From NCBI RefSeq assembly GCF_001665235.1, contig NZ_LZSC01000053.1:110639-174638 (forward strand): 64,000 nucleotides of DNA, given 5' to 3'. Both the position numbers and the translations under genes were made by a program. Source of the stretch: Mycobacterium sp. 1100029.7 (lineage in GTDB: Bacteria > Actinomycetota > Actinomycetes > Mycobacteriales > Mycobacteriaceae). This document shows, piece after piece, positions 1-9,103 of the stretch; the stretch's first letter is position 1; each line of letters starts with the position of its first letter. The notes under the pieces are model-generated. The model was not told where the DNA came from and did no database searches. It saw only the letters and a list, made by a program, of their open reading frames with translations.

Positions 1-249
1 CTCCTTGTCCTGGATCGCCACGGAGTTGATGGTCGACAGCTCCTCTGCTCGGCCAGCGCGCGGACAACGCCTTCGCGTTGTTTCAAGGATTAAAAGTTTA
101 GGACACATTCGCGCCACGCTCGCGCCAAGCACCCGCCCGCCGACGCCGGCTGCGGGCTTGTCCCGCCACCGACCTGATATCCGCTGTGGGACAACCACTT
201 CCGTTATCGTCGGTGCACCGCACCGGACATCGCCGATAGGGTGGCTCCC

Positions 250-942
250 ATGCCCGATGCCGATCGGCAACCGCTGTATCTGCTGGCGGACAGCCAACTG
301 CTGTTCTGGCGGCGGCGCGGCCGGCCACTGCTCGAGCCGGCCTTGCACGGGCTGGACACGTCGATACGCGCGGCCTACGTCGGCGCCTCCAACGGTGACC
401 GCCCCGAGTACTACGACATCTTCGAGGCCGCGATGGACGTCGTCGACGTCACCGACCGCCGCATGATCGAGTCGTCGTTCGGCCCGGATGACCGCGCCTT
501 CCTGACGGGTGCGCAGTTGATCGTCCTCGCGGGCGGTGATGTGCGGCGGGGCTGGAGCACCTTCGAAAGAACCGGCATGAAAGACGTGATCGTCGACCGG
601 TACACCCACGGGGCCGTCTTGGTGGGCATCTCAGCCGGCGCGGTCCAGCTCGGACGCTACGGCTTCGACGAATCACCCGAGCCAGCCGACAGCGAGTTGT
701 TCGACGTGTTCAACCTGGTCCCGACGGTGGTCGACACCCACGACGAGAAAGCCGACTGGGCGCGGCTGTCACGCACCGTCAAGGCGCTGCACGGTGCGGT
801 CGGCGGCCTCGGAATCGCTTCCGGCGGCGGCGTCATCGTGCACGCCGATGCGACCATCGAGCCACTGCGCCGTCCGGCGCATCGATTCCATTTCGACGGC
901 ACGCAGGTGACGCACTCCCTGCAGCCCACCGAAGCGGGCTGA
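250..942 (+). CDS. Peptidase S51 / cyanophycinase-like (type 1 glutamine amidotransferase fold) protein
   Basis: A 230-residue cytosolic protein of the peptidase E/cyanophycinase family, which uses a Ser nucleophile on a class-I glutamine-amidotransferase-like fold. Visible landmarks are GGDV at residues 95-98, followed by GW, and the nucleophile elbow GISAGA with the Ser at about residue 128. There is no signal peptide. A GTG nine bases upstream (241) is in frame, but the purine-rich ATAGGG just before it is better spaced for ATG 250, so I use that. The substrate is unknown; nothing nearby suggests cyanophycin. It converges on the STAS gene downstream. Family assignment is firm, biological role open. 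Confidence 0.82.
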   Translation: MPDADRQPLYLLADSQLLFWRRRGRPLLEPALHGLDTSIRAAYVGASNGDRPEYYDIFEAAMDVVDVTDRRMIESSFGPDDRAFLTGAQLIVLAGGDVRRGWSTFERTGMKDVIVDRYTHGAVLVGISAGAVQLGRYGFDESPEPADSELFDVFNLVPTVVDTHDEKADWARLSRTVKALHGAVGGLGIASGGGVIVHADATIEPLRRPAHRFHFDGTQVTHSLQPTEAG

Positions 943-955
943 CCGCTCGCCGCGA

Positions 956-1294
956 CTAGCGGCCGGACCCTTGGCCGTCGGGGCCCGGACGAGATTCGAG
1001 GATCGCGACCTTGTCGAGGCCGCTGATGGTGAGCACCCGGACCAGCAGCCGGTGCACGATGATGTGCAGGCCGTCGACGCGGTCGGCGTGGTCGAAAAGT
1101 GCGTTGATTCCAGCGCTGTCAATGTATTTGATGGTGCTGAGGTCGATGGTGATCGGGCTGCGCGTCCCCGCGCTTGTCGTGTGAAGTGCGTGTCGGAACT
1201 GGGCGACATTGCTGAGATCGATCTCCCCCGTGGCCGTCAGCCAGGGCATTCCGTTGGGGCCACGGTTGGTGTTCAGGGTGAGGGGTGCGGCCAT
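956..1294 (-). CDS. STAS-domain anti-anti-sigma factor
   Basis: A 112-residue single STAS domain, the anti-anti-sigma (RsbV/SpoIIAA) type. The motif YIDSAGIN places the phosphorylatable Ser at about residue 60. In this family the unphosphorylated form binds the anti-sigma kinase and frees a sigma factor, and a PP2C phosphatase reactivates the phosphorylated form. Its ATG overlaps the TGA of the large sensor gene by one base (TGATG), so the two are almost certainly co-translated. The partner's C-terminal RsbW-like kinase and PP2C domains are the obvious enzymes acting on this Ser. The sigma factor itself is not in the window. Confidence 0.88.
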   Translation of the reverse strand: MAAPLTLNTNRGPNGMPWLTATGEIDLSNVAQFRHALHTTSAGTRSPITIDLSTIKYIDSAGINALFDHADRVDGLHIIVHRLLVRVLTISGLDKVAILESRPGPDGQGSGR

Positions 1295-4200
1295 CAGGTG
1301 ATCCTCGCGTACAGGTGAACCGTGGTGCCGGCCTCGCTGGAGTGGATCGTCATGTCTTCCATCAGACCTCGCATCAGGCCGATACCGCGGCCGCGATTGT
1401 GACCGGGGATGGTGCGCGGCTTCTTCCAGGTACCGCTGTCGACGACCGTCACCTGCAGCGCGTCGACGATCGCGGTGGCCCGCAACGACACGGTGCCTTC
1501 GGCGTCGTCGCGGTAGCCGTGCTCGATCGCATTGGCGACGGCCTCGCCGGTGGCGGTCAGGACGTCCTGAATCTGGCCCGGCTCGACCCCGGCCTGAGTT
1601 AGCCAGCTGCGCAACGCAGCTCGGCTCGGGGCCAAGTGCTCGACGTCGGCCTCGAATTTCATGGCCAGTGGCGCCGGCTGCCGATACAACAACACGGCAA
1701 CGTCGTCCGGATAGCCGCCGCCCGGCTCGAGCCGGACCATCAGATGGTCGGCAACATCGTCAAGCGCCAGCGAACGACCGCCCTGGATGAGGTCGGTTGC
1801 GGTGGTGATGCCCTCCTCGATCGAGTGGCCGCGGCGTTCGACCAAGCCGTCGGTGTACAGCAGCAGCGTGGTGCGTGCCGGCATCGTCGCCCGCGCCTCC
1901 GGCCGGGCCCACTCCACCCGAACCGCCAACGGGAGACCGTGCCCGCCTTCGAGCTGGGTGGCAGTGCCGTCAGCGTGCACCATGACGGGCGGCGGATGGC
2001 CCGCGCTGGAGTAGGCGAGTTCACCAGTCGCGAGGGTGAGGACCGCGCAGAATGCGGTGGTGCCGCGCGCCCCGGGCAGGCGCGCTGCGAACCGGTCCAG
2101 CCCGGCGAGGACCGCACTCGGGCTGGGCCGGTCGAGTAGCAGTGCGCGACAAGCACTCCGGAGCTGGCCCATCACCGTCGCCGCGGCCAAGCCGTGGCCG
2201 ACGCAGTCGCCGACGATCAGGGCGATGCGGCCGTCCTCGAGGTCAACGAGGTCGTACCAGTCACCTCCCACTTGTAGCGGATGACTGGCCGGGCGATACC
2301 GGACCGCGAACCCTTCGGGCAGCGTCGTCGGACCCAGCATCGCGTGCTGCAGCGCCAGGGCAGTCTCGCGCTGCTCGTCGAGCTGATAGACGCGGTGCAG
2401 GCCCTGGCTGAGGCGGCCGCCCAGCACCTTCAACAGGTTGTGGTCCTCCGCAGTGAACGGGCGCTGCTCGGACAGGTCGACCCACACGACCAGCACTCCG
2501 CGAGGATGCTGCAGCGAGATGCCCGCGGTACCAGGCTCTCCGGAGATCGTCGTCAGCAAGTCGGAGTCGCGCAAGGACTCGATCAGCTGCCGGTGGCGTG
2601 GCGACAGCCGGGCCCAGTCACAGGGCTCACCCGCGCAGATCAATGCGGGCGCGGCGTCAGATGCGGCATCGCGGGCGAACGTCGCGGCAAGTACCCGGCG
2701 GGCGTTCCACGTTCCGCGAAGCTCTTCGGCTGCACCCTGCAGGGTGTCATCAAGCGTCTCCGCTTGCGCCAGTTGCTGGTTCAGTCCAGCCAGCGCGACC
2801 TGGGTTTGCACGACGTAATGCTCGGTCGTCACGTCGCGCAGCGTGCCCACCATGATTCGGCGGCCGGTGTCGGGATCGTCGACATGATTGAAGCTGGCCG
2901 CGACCCACAGGCGGTGTCCGTCACGGTGGATGACCGGGGCGGTGAAGGTGCCCTGGGCTTGATGCACCAGTTGCTCGAACACCACCTCGACTTGGCGGCG
3001 AGCTTCGGGCTCGGTGTCAGCGCTCGGCCACCACGGATGAGCAGCGTGATAGGGCAGGCCTTCGGGCCCATAGCCGAGGATTTCGGTGAAAGCGGCGTTG
3101 ATCTCGATGACGGCGCCTTGGTCGTCGCAGACGAAAAAGCCTTCCTGCAATGAATCGACCAGGGCGTTTCGCCACCGGGTGTGGTGGCTGCGCAACCGCG
3201 ACAGTTCCACGTTGGCGCGCACCCGGGCCAGCAGTTCGGCGGCGGCGAACGGCTTGACGAGGTAATCGTCGGCACCGGCCAACAGGCCTTCGATGGAGGC
3301 TTCCTGACCGGCGCGCGCCGAGAGCAGCAGCACCGGAAGGGCCGCGGTGCGCGGATCGCTGCGCAGCGCGGACAGCAGTTGCAAGCCGTCGAGCCGGGGC
3401 ATCATCACGTCGCTGATCAGGATGTCGGGGGCCTGCGCGCGGATCGCGTCCAGCGCCTCGTCGCCGTCGGTGACTCCGCTGACGTGGTAGCCCGACGTGC
3501 GCAGCAGGTGGGTCAGGTATTCGCGCATATCGGCGTTGTCGTCGGCGACCAGCACCCGGGTGCGCTCACCGTCGTTCCCGGTGGGCGCGACTGCCGTCAT
3601 CATCGCGGTGGCGCTCGTGTCGGGCTCCACTGCGCCCGCGTCTCTGGGCAGCCAGCGCAACGCCTCTTGCACATATGGCTCGGCAATCAGGCCCGGCACC
3701 GGAGCCGCCGCGGGCGGTGCCGAGATTTCATCGGTCGGCAGATGGGCCGCACCGAACGGCATTCGGATGACGAAGCTTGCCCCGACACCCTCCTTGCCGT
3801 CGACGGCAATACTGCCGCCGTGCAGCCCGACGAGCTCTTTGACCAGGGCCAGTCCAATGCCGCTGCCCTCGGTGGAGCGGGCGCGCGCATTTTCGATGCG
3901 ATGAAACCGCTCGAACAGTCGGGGGATTTCGGAGCCCGGTACGCCGATGCCGGTGTCGGTGACGGTGACGATTGCGTGGGTGTCGTCGCGGCTCACCCGC
4001 ACGGTGATGGAGCCCTCGAAGGTGAACTTCAACGCGTTGGAGAGCAGGTTGAGAATCACCTTTTCCCACATCTCGCGGTCCAGGTACACGGGTTCGTCGA
4101 GCGGCGGGCAGTCCACGATGAACGCCAGGCCGGCCCGATCGATCGCCGAGCGGAAGACGCTGGCCAAATCGGCGGTGACGGTTGCCAAGTCGACGGGCTC

Positions 4201-5430
4201 GAAGCGGGCCCGGATCCGCCCTGCCTCGATGCGGGAGAAGTCCAACAGCGTGTTGACCAGCTTCGCCAGCCGTAGGCCGTTGCGGTGGACGAGTTCCAGC
4301 TCTCGGCGAGACGTCTCGTCGATGCCGCTGGTCGGGCTGCGCAACTCGTCGACCGGACCGAGAATCAAGCTGAGCGGCGTGCGGAATTCGTGGCTGATAT
4401 TCGAGAAGAACGTCGTCTTTGCCCGGTCCAGGTCCGCCAGCTCCTCGGCCCGCTGTTGCTGAGCTTCGTAGCTGCGCGCGCTGGCCACGCCCGCGGCGAT
4501 GTAGCCGGCGACCAGCTCGACGAAGCCGCGGTAGCCGTCGTCGAGCTGGCGATACCGGTTCAGCCCGGCCACCAGGAACCCGACGGGCGGCCCGCCCTGC
4601 TGCACCAACGGCACCACCAGCGCCTGCGTCGGCGGCTCCGGCCACGCGCCGGTGGGCAGATTGTCGGAATTGCCGTCGAGTTCGATCAGCTCGATGGCGC
4701 CCTGCGCCAATCTTTCGATGGGCCAGGCGGAAAGGTTGCCGGACGGCAGTATTTGCGGCGCTGCGGGATGTCCGGGTGCGATTCCACTGACCCCGGCCAG
4801 CAGCGCCTCGCCGTTGTCGCCGAACAGATAGGTCATCGAGAACGGAAGGTCGTACGGGTTGTTGGCCAATTGCCGGGCGGAGAAGTCGAGCATCTGGCGC
4901 TCGGTGCGCACGACGCTGGGATCGGAGCCCAAGTCGCGCAGAGTCGCCATCCGACGCTGCGCGATCACCCGGTCGGTGTCTTCGCGGACCACGCAGAGCA
5001 TTCCGACGACGCGGGCGTCCTCGTCACGCAACGCGCTATAGGAAAAGGTGTGGTACGACTCCTCGGGATAGCCGGACCGCTCGATGACAAGTAATAGGGC
5101 CTCGTCCCACGTCGCCTCCCCAGTCGCCAATACGCTTTCGATGCGTGGACCGATGTCGTTCCAGATTTCGGCCCACACCTCGCTGGCCGGACGGCCCAGT
5201 GCCCACGGGTACTTTCGGCCCAGGGTGTCGCGGCGATATGCGGCGTTGCAGAAGAACGTCAGCTCCGGACCCCACGCCATCCACATCGAAAAGCGGGACG
5301 ACAGCAGGATGTTCACCGCCGTGCGGAGACTCTGCGGCCATTCCTCGACGGGTCCGAGCGGGGTGGACGTCCAATCAACGGCGGCTAGGTCGAGCCCGAT
5401 CTCCTGGTCTGCCCGGAAAACCACTGCCAT
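1294..5430 (-). CDS. Hybrid histidine kinase/receiver/PP2C phosphatase/RsbW-like kinase
   Basis: A 1378-residue cytosolic multidomain signalling protein. From the N-terminus: a PAS/GAF-like sensory region (about 1-325), HisKA with phospho-acceptor in SHEFRTP (His about 347), HATPase_c with NLLSNALKF and DTGIG boxes (about 450-560), a receiver with ISDVMMPRLDG and terminal KPF (about 625-745), a PAS domain (about 760-880), a GAF-like stretch, a SpoIIE/PP2C phosphatase (GGDWYD, DCVGHGLAAA, SSAGHPPP; about 1040-1240) and a C-terminal RsbW-type HATPase (EAVANAIEHGY, GRGIGL). It resembles M. tuberculosis Rv1364c, but has an added kinase-receiver module and a separate STAS partner encoded immediately downstream. 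It probably feeds a His-Asp relay into a partner-switching sigma pathway. The ligand is unknown. Confidence 0.85.
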   Translation of the reverse strand: MAVVFRADQEIGLDLAAVDWTSTPLGPVEEWPQSLRTAVNILLSSRFSMWMAWGPELTFFCNAAYRRDTLGRKYPWALGRPASEVWAEIWNDIGPRIESVLATGEATWDEALLLVIERSGYPEESYHTFSYSALRDEDARVVGMLCVVREDTDRVIAQRRMATLRDLGSDPSVVRTERQMLDFSARQLANNPYDLPFSMTYLFGDNGEALLAGVSGIAPGHPAAPQILPSGNLSAWPIERLAQGAIELIELDGNSDNLPTGAWPEPPTQALVVPLVQQGGPPVGFLVAGLNRYRQLDDGYRGFVELVAGYIAAGVASARSYEAQQQRAEELADLDRAKTTFFSNISHEFRTPLSLILGPVDELRSPTSGIDETSRRELELVHRNGLRLAKLVNTLLDFSRIEAGRIRARFEPVDLATVTADLASVFRSAIDRAGLAFIVDCPPLDEPVYLDREMWEKVILNLLSNALKFTFEGSITVRVSRDDTHAIVTVTDTGIGVPGSEIPRLFERFHRIENARARSTEGSGIGLALVKELVGLHGGSIAVDGKEGVGASFVIRMPFGAAHLPTDEISAPPAAAPVPGLIAEPYVQEALRWLPRDAGAVEPDTSATAMMTAVAPTGNDGERTRVLVADDNADMREYLTHLLRTSGYHVSGVTDGDEALDAIRAQAPDILISDVMMPRLDGLQLLSALRSDPRTAALPVLLLSARAGQEASIEGLLAGADDYLVKPFAAAELLARVRANVELSRLRSHHTRWRNALVDSLQEGFFVCDDQGAVIEINAAFTEILGYGPEGLPYHAAHPWWPSADTEPEARRQVEVVFEQLVHQAQGTFTAPVIHRDGHRLWVAASFNHVDDPDTGRRIMVGTLRDVTTEHYVVQTQVALAGLNQQLAQAETLDDTLQGAAEELRGTWNARRVLAATFARDAASDAAPALICAGEPCDWARLSPRHRQLIESLRDSDLLTTISGEPGTAGISLQHPRGVLVVWVDLSEQRPFTAEDHNLLKVLGGRLSQGLHRVYQLDEQRETALALQHAMLGPTTLPEGFAVRYRPASHPLQVGGDWYDLVDLEDGRIALIVGDCVGHGLAAATVMGQLRSACRALLLDRPSPSAVLAGLDRFAARLPGARGTTAFCAVLTLATGELAYSSAGHPPPVMVHADGTATQLEGGHGLPLAVRVEWARPEARATMPARTTLLLYTDGLVERRGHSIEEGITTATDLIQGGRSLALDDVADHLMVRLEPGGGYPDDVAVLLYRQPAPLAMKFEADVEHLAPSRAALRSWLTQAGVEPGQIQDVLTATGEAVANAIEHGYRDDAEGTVSLRATAIVDALQVTVVDSGTWKKPRTIPGHNRGRGIGLMRGLMEDMTIHSSEAGTTVHLYARIT

Positions 5431-5627
5431 CCCTTCCGCATGTGTTCAGACCAAAGGCGGTCGCCTGCCACTACCCGTTGCGGTTCCTTTCAAGAAAATC
5501 ATTTCCCGCGTTCGCGCCGCCAGCTTTTCGCTGGATAGCGCGCAACTATGCCGTTTGTGCGGGCGGGCGGCTTCGGTAAATGGCTTAGCCGGTTTGCGCG
5601 CGCCTGCTTCTTGTCTGGTCGCTCGTG

Positions 5628-6560
5628 TTACTTAGCCAATACCGCGCTGTAGTAAACGGTGTCGGCCACCGACACCGAGTCGTCGTCGTGCGGGATGGAC
5701 GCGAGACCGTTGTCGGCCAAGAGTTGTCGCATCGCGGTGCCGACCGACGTCCAGCCAAGCTGCTGCAGATGAGCGGCGACGTCGCTGCGCTCCCCCTCGA
5801 AGCCGAGGTCGGTGAAGTCCAACTCGAGACCGTGCTCACGCCACTTGGCGCTAGCCTTGCGCATCAGCTCGCGTGCGCGTTCCTTGTCGATCTGCGGCCG
5901 GTCCGGGGTGGCTTCGCAGGCCAGCCGACTACCCGGGGCACTGAGCGCAGTGATGTTGTCCAACAACGCGTCCTGGGCGGCCGGCGGCAGGTACCCGAAC
6001 AACCCTTCGGCGATCCATGCGGTGGGCCGGCTCGCATCCAGACCGGCGTCCCGCAGCACGGTCGGCCAGTCCTGCCGCAGATCGATGGCGACCGTCCGCA
6101 GCTCGGCCGTCGGGGTGGCGCCCAAGCCGGCCAGTGTGGTGGTCTTGAACTCAATCACCTCGGGTTGGTCGATCTCGAACACCGTCATGTCGTCGGGCCA
6201 CGCCAGTCGGTAGGCACGCGCGTCGAGACCGGACGCCAAGATGACGGCCTGGCGGATACCGGCCTCGGTGGCCTCACGGAAGAACGTGTCGAAAAAGCGG
6301 GTGCGCGCGGCCATCGCGTCGGGCATGTCACCGAGCTTCCAGCTCGACTCGTGGTAGTCGACGTCGGCGGCATCGATCTGCCCATCGGCCCACCGGGTGA
6401 AGAAGTCCACACCGACGGCACGGACCAGTGGTTCGGCGAACCGGTCCTCGATCACGGGATTGTCGGCCTTGGTGGCGATTGCCCGGGCCGCGGCGACCAT
6501 TGTGGCCGTCGCGCCCACGCTGGTGGCCAGGTCCCAGGTGTCGTTGTCTGTGCGTGGCAT
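5628..6560 (-). CDS. TIGR00027-family SAM-dependent methyltransferase
   Basis: A 310-residue member of the mycobacterial TIGR00027/LCMT-like methyltransferase family (Rv0146 type). The N-terminus MPRTDNDTWDLATSVG is the family hallmark. The SAM-binding segment VILASGLDARAYRL, EIDQPEVIEFK and AEGLFGYL are also typical. I start at ATG 6560: a GGAG lies about nine bases upstream, and an in-frame TTG at 6575 would overlap that ribosome-binding site. These enzymes occur in many paralogues in mycobacteria, and most have unknown O-methylation substrates. It is a single gene whose upstream region faces tRNA-Cys. Confidence 0.9.
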   Translation of the reverse strand: MPRTDNDTWDLATSVGATATMVAAARAIATKADNPVIEDRFAEPLVRAVGVDFFTRWADGQIDAADVDYHESSWKLGDMPDAMAARTRFFDTFFREATEAGIRQAVILASGLDARAYRLAWPDDMTVFEIDQPEVIEFKTTTLAGLGATPTAELRTVAIDLRQDWPTVLRDAGLDASRPTAWIAEGLFGYLPPAAQDALLDNITALSAPGSRLACEATPDRPQIDKERARELMRKASAKWREHGLELDFTDLGFEGERSDVAAHLQQLGWTSVGTAMRQLLADNGLASIPHDDDSVSVADTVYYSAVLAK

Positions 6561-6696
6561 GCGCCTGTTCTCCAATGCTCGAAGGATTACTTAGTCAGTA
6601 TAATGAAATGTTCGGTGTGACGCCGAGGTCGGAAAATGATCGGGCCGAGAGAAACACTGGGCTGCGGCCGACGACGCTGGCAGGGTGGCTGTTCGT

Positions 6697-6770
6697 GCGG
6701 GTGTGGCTGAGCGGCTAGGCAGCGGCCTGCAAAGCCGTATACACGGGTTCGAATCCCGTCACTCGCTCCA
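6697..6770 (+). tRNA. tRNA-Cys (anticodon GCA)
   Basis: A 74-nt cloverleaf. The acceptor GCGGGTG pairs with CACTCGC at 6760-6766 (one G-T pair), followed by discriminator T and an encoded CCA. The anticodon stem GCGGC/GCCGT encloses CTGCAAA, giving anticodon GCA at 6729-6731. The T arm is ACGGG-TTCGAAT-CCCGT. Confidence 0.96.
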
Positions 6771-6777
6771 CGGACCG

Positions 6778-7917
6778 TCAGGCATTGGGAGTCACCAGGA
6801 ATTTCTCGCCGGTGGCCCGCTTGACGTACGCGTTGAATGCGTCGGGCTGCAGCATGCCGGCAAGTGAAACCTCGCGGGTGTAGCTGCTGGCAAATGTCGT
6901 GGTCAGTTCCGCCGCAACTCGAGCGCGAAGCCTGCCCAACGTCTCGGCGCCGGCGTTTTGCAGGAAATAGGTGAGCAGCCATCCCCCAAGACCCCAGGCC
7001 ATGCCGAACTTCCGGTTGAGCACGGTGGGGCCGGTGTCCAGGGACCCGTAGATGTAGACCTGCTTGTGCGTCTGCGACCCGTAGCGCGAGTACTCCGTGG
7101 CGGTCGAACTGGCCGCCTCTTCCATCGCGTTGAGGATCTGGCCGGCCAGCGTGCCACCGCCGGTGGCGTCGAACGCCAGCGTCGCCGAGGTCGCCTTGAG
7201 CGCATCAACGAGGTCCGCCTGGAACGACGGTGCTGTCGAGTTGAGAACATGGGTCGCCCCGAGCGACCTCAGCAGTTCGGCTTGGTCGGGCTTGCGGACG
7301 ATATTGACCAGCGGTATTCCGTCTTTCAGACAGAGCTTGACCAGCATTTGGCCCAGGTTCGACGCGGCGGCCGTGTGCACGAGGCCCGAATGTCCTTCGC
7401 GGCGCAGGGTTTCGGTCATGCCGAGCGCCGTCATCGGATTGACGAAGGACGAGGCCCCGTCCCTGGCCGTGGCCGATTCGGGCAGGACCAGAACTGCGGA
7501 CGCGTCGATGGCCCGGTATTGGGAGTACATCGTGCCGCCGGCAACTGCCACCGTTTTGCCGACGAGTGCGCGGGCCGCTTCGGAGGTTCCCGCGGCCACT
7601 ACGGTTCCCGCGCCCTCGTTGCCCACCGGAAGGGACTTGTCGAGTCGCGCCGACAACGCGCCCAGCGAGTCCTTGCCAAGGGAGGCGGTGACGACGGGAC
7701 GCTCGGGTGTGCCGTCGACCGTCGCCGTGGCCAGGTCCGCGCCGGCGGTGAGCAAGCCCAAGTCGGAGGGGTTGATCGGTGACGCCTCCACCCGTACCAG
7801 CACCTCGTTGGCGCCAGGGGCGGGAACGGGAACGTCGTGCAGCGAGATTTCCAGCGTGCCGTCCGACGTCACCAACGAGCGCAGCTCCAATGCTGTGTCG
7901 GGCAGATCTGCGGTCAT
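6778..7917 (-). CDS. MDR-superfamily zinc-type alcohol dehydrogenase-like oxidoreductase
   Basis: A 379-residue medium-chain dehydrogenase/reductase. The N-terminal GroES-like half contains ANEVLVRVEASPINPSDLG, and the Rossmann half contains HTAAASNLGQMLVKLC with KPDQAELLRSLGATHVLN. No catalytic-zinc Cys/His set is evident, so a quinone- or enoyl-reductase-like NADPH enzyme is more likely than a zinc alcohol dehydrogenase. ATG 7917 has GAGGAA well placed upstream; the open frame continues further but without a comparable site. The 3' end lies eight bases from tRNA-Cys. The substrate cannot be told from sequence. Confidence 0.85.
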   Translation of the reverse strand: MTADLPDTALELRSLVTSDGTLEISLHDVPVPAPGANEVLVRVEASPINPSDLGLLTAGADLATATVDGTPERPVVTASLGKDSLGALSARLDKSLPVGNEGAGTVVAAGTSEAARALVGKTVAVAGGTMYSQYRAIDASAVLVLPESATARDGASSFVNPMTALGMTETLRREGHSGLVHTAAASNLGQMLVKLCLKDGIPLVNIVRKPDQAELLRSLGATHVLNSTAPSFQADLVDALKATSATLAFDATGGGTLAGQILNAMEEAASSTATEYSRYGSQTHKQVYIYGSLDTGPTVLNRKFGMAWGLGGWLLTYFLQNAGAETLGRLRARVAAELTTTFASSYTREVSLAGMLQPDAFNAYVKRATGEKFLVTPNA

Positions 7918-7970
7918 GGGCTGTTCCTCGTTCCTGTTGGGTGTGCTTGATGGGTGAACGCCGAAAGCGG

Positions 7971-8357
7971 CTAAAGATCTTCCGGGACCGCGTTCAGATA
8001 GAACCATCGCCCGGCGCGGCGCTCGAAACGACTGCGCTCATGCAGGGAACCGCTGTTGCCCGCGGACTCGAACAGGGCCGTGAATTCCACTTCGCCGGAC
8101 GCGTCATCCGGGCCGCCCGCAACGGTGTCGATGACATTCAGGCCGATCCAGGTGATGTGCGGGTCCACGCTCACGTCCGCTGGACGGGTGCGTGGGTGCC
8201 AGGTGCGGAACAGGTAGTCGGCGTGGCCGCGGGCGAATGCCGAGTAGCGCGACCGCATCAATTCCTCGGCCGTGCGGGCCTGCGAATCACCGTCGTGCAG
8301 CGGCCCACAGCAGGCGCGATAGCCGGCGCCGCTGCCGCAGGGGCATGGTTCGTTCAT
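7971..8357 (-). CDS. YchJ-like SEC-C motif protein (UPF0225)
   Basis: A 128-residue protein of the YchJ/UPF0225 family. It opens with the SEC-C metal-binding motif CPCGSGAGYRACCG and continues with the NTF2-like core typical of YchJ (EELMRSRYSAFARG, RTWHPRT, RFERRAGRWFYL). The length equals the family norm. The function of YchJ proteins is unknown; SEC-C motifs bind zinc in SecA. It sits between the MDR gene and the Bat-like cluster on the same strand, without overlap. Confidence 0.9.
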   Translation of the reverse strand: MNEPCPCGSGAGYRACCGPLHDGDSQARTAEELMRSRYSAFARGHADYLFRTWHPRTRPADVSVDPHITWIGLNVIDTVAGGPDDASGEVEFTALFESAGNSGSLHERSRFERRAGRWFYLNAVPEDL

Positions 8358-8377
8358 GCCACGAGCCTGACAGAGTG

Positions 8378-9103
8378 TTACGGCGACGCAGCGTCCTGCA
8401 GGACCTGTTGCAATTTGTCGAGCGGGTCGCCATCGGCCGGGTCGAGCCGTCGCGGTGGAATCTCGCGGCCGTCGGGTGCGACGGTCGGCAGCAGCAGCGG
8501 CGGTGGCGGAGGTGGTGCCGCCAGAGGCGGGGGCGGTGGCGGTGGCGTCGCGGGCGACGGGGCATTGAGTCCACTCCTCTTGGCCGCCAACCGGTTCGCC
8601 GTGTCGTGGCGAATGGCCCGGCGCTGCTCGTCTGAATCGTTGTTGCCGAAAAAGCAGCCTTGCGGAGCGGCGTCGACGACGGCCTGTGCACTGGCGTAGC
8701 GGTCCTCGGCCCGCGTCCGATCACCGGAGGCCGCGGCCCGGTCGCCTTGCGTTTCCCGGACCAGTTCCAGGTTGACCCGCACCGGGCACGAGCTCGCGGT
8801 ATCGGTGTGGGCGAGCGCGACGGAAAACTGGGTGTCGGCGTCGTCGAGTCGGCCGTCGAGCACGGCCGCGGCGCCCGCGGCGAATGGCGCCTTCGCCGGT
8901 TCCACCACATTGACCACGCCAAGAACTGCGGCATCGGCGCGCACCGCGTTCGCGTCGCCGTGCGCGAAGGAGGATGCAGCGGAATCCCCTGCCACCACAA
9001 CGGCAATCAATTTCGCTAGCACCAACAACGCGACGACGGTCAACGGGGCCGAGTAGATCAGCAGCCGCCGCCGCAGCCGCAGTCGCGCCGGTTGCCGGGT
9101 CAT
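8378..9103 (-). CDS. Membrane-anchored proline-rich protein, last gene of the MoxR/vWA cluster
   Basis: A 241-residue protein with one N-terminal transmembrane helix (about residues 12-38: LLIYSAPLTVVALLVLAKLIAV), a helical, TPR-like extracytoplasmic region, and a C-terminal poly-proline stretch followed by DPLDKLQQVLQDA. Its ATG overlaps the stop of the preceding vWA gene (ATGA), so translation is coupled. Position matches the TPR-containing BatC/E genes of Bat operons, but no TPR consensus is obvious and homology is not claimed. Confidence 0.72.
   Translation of the reverse strand: MTRQPARLRLRRRLLIYSAPLTVVALLVLAKLIAVVVAGDSAASSFAHGDANAVRADAAVLGVVNVVEPAKAPFAAGAAAVLDGRLDDADTQFSVALAHTDTASSCPVRVNLELVRETQGDRAAASGDRTRAEDRYASAQAVVDAAPQGCFFGNNDSDEQRRAIRHDTANRLAAKRSGLNAPSPATPPPPPPPLAAPPPPPPLLLPTVAPDGREIPPRRLDPADGDPLDKLQQVLQDAASP

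Noticed and set aside
1..80. Possible 5' end of a minus-strand gene at the left edge (GTG at 19-21) and a small CAACGC-CTTC-GCGTTG hairpin at 65-80
   Set aside because: Only seven codons are visible, the purine-rich site is too far from the GTG, and the hairpin is too short to call.
5..466. Plus-strand open frame overlapping the S51 peptidase start
   Set aside because: Out of phase with a gene that has clear catalytic motifs; composition is Ser/Pro/Arg-rich as in shadow frames.
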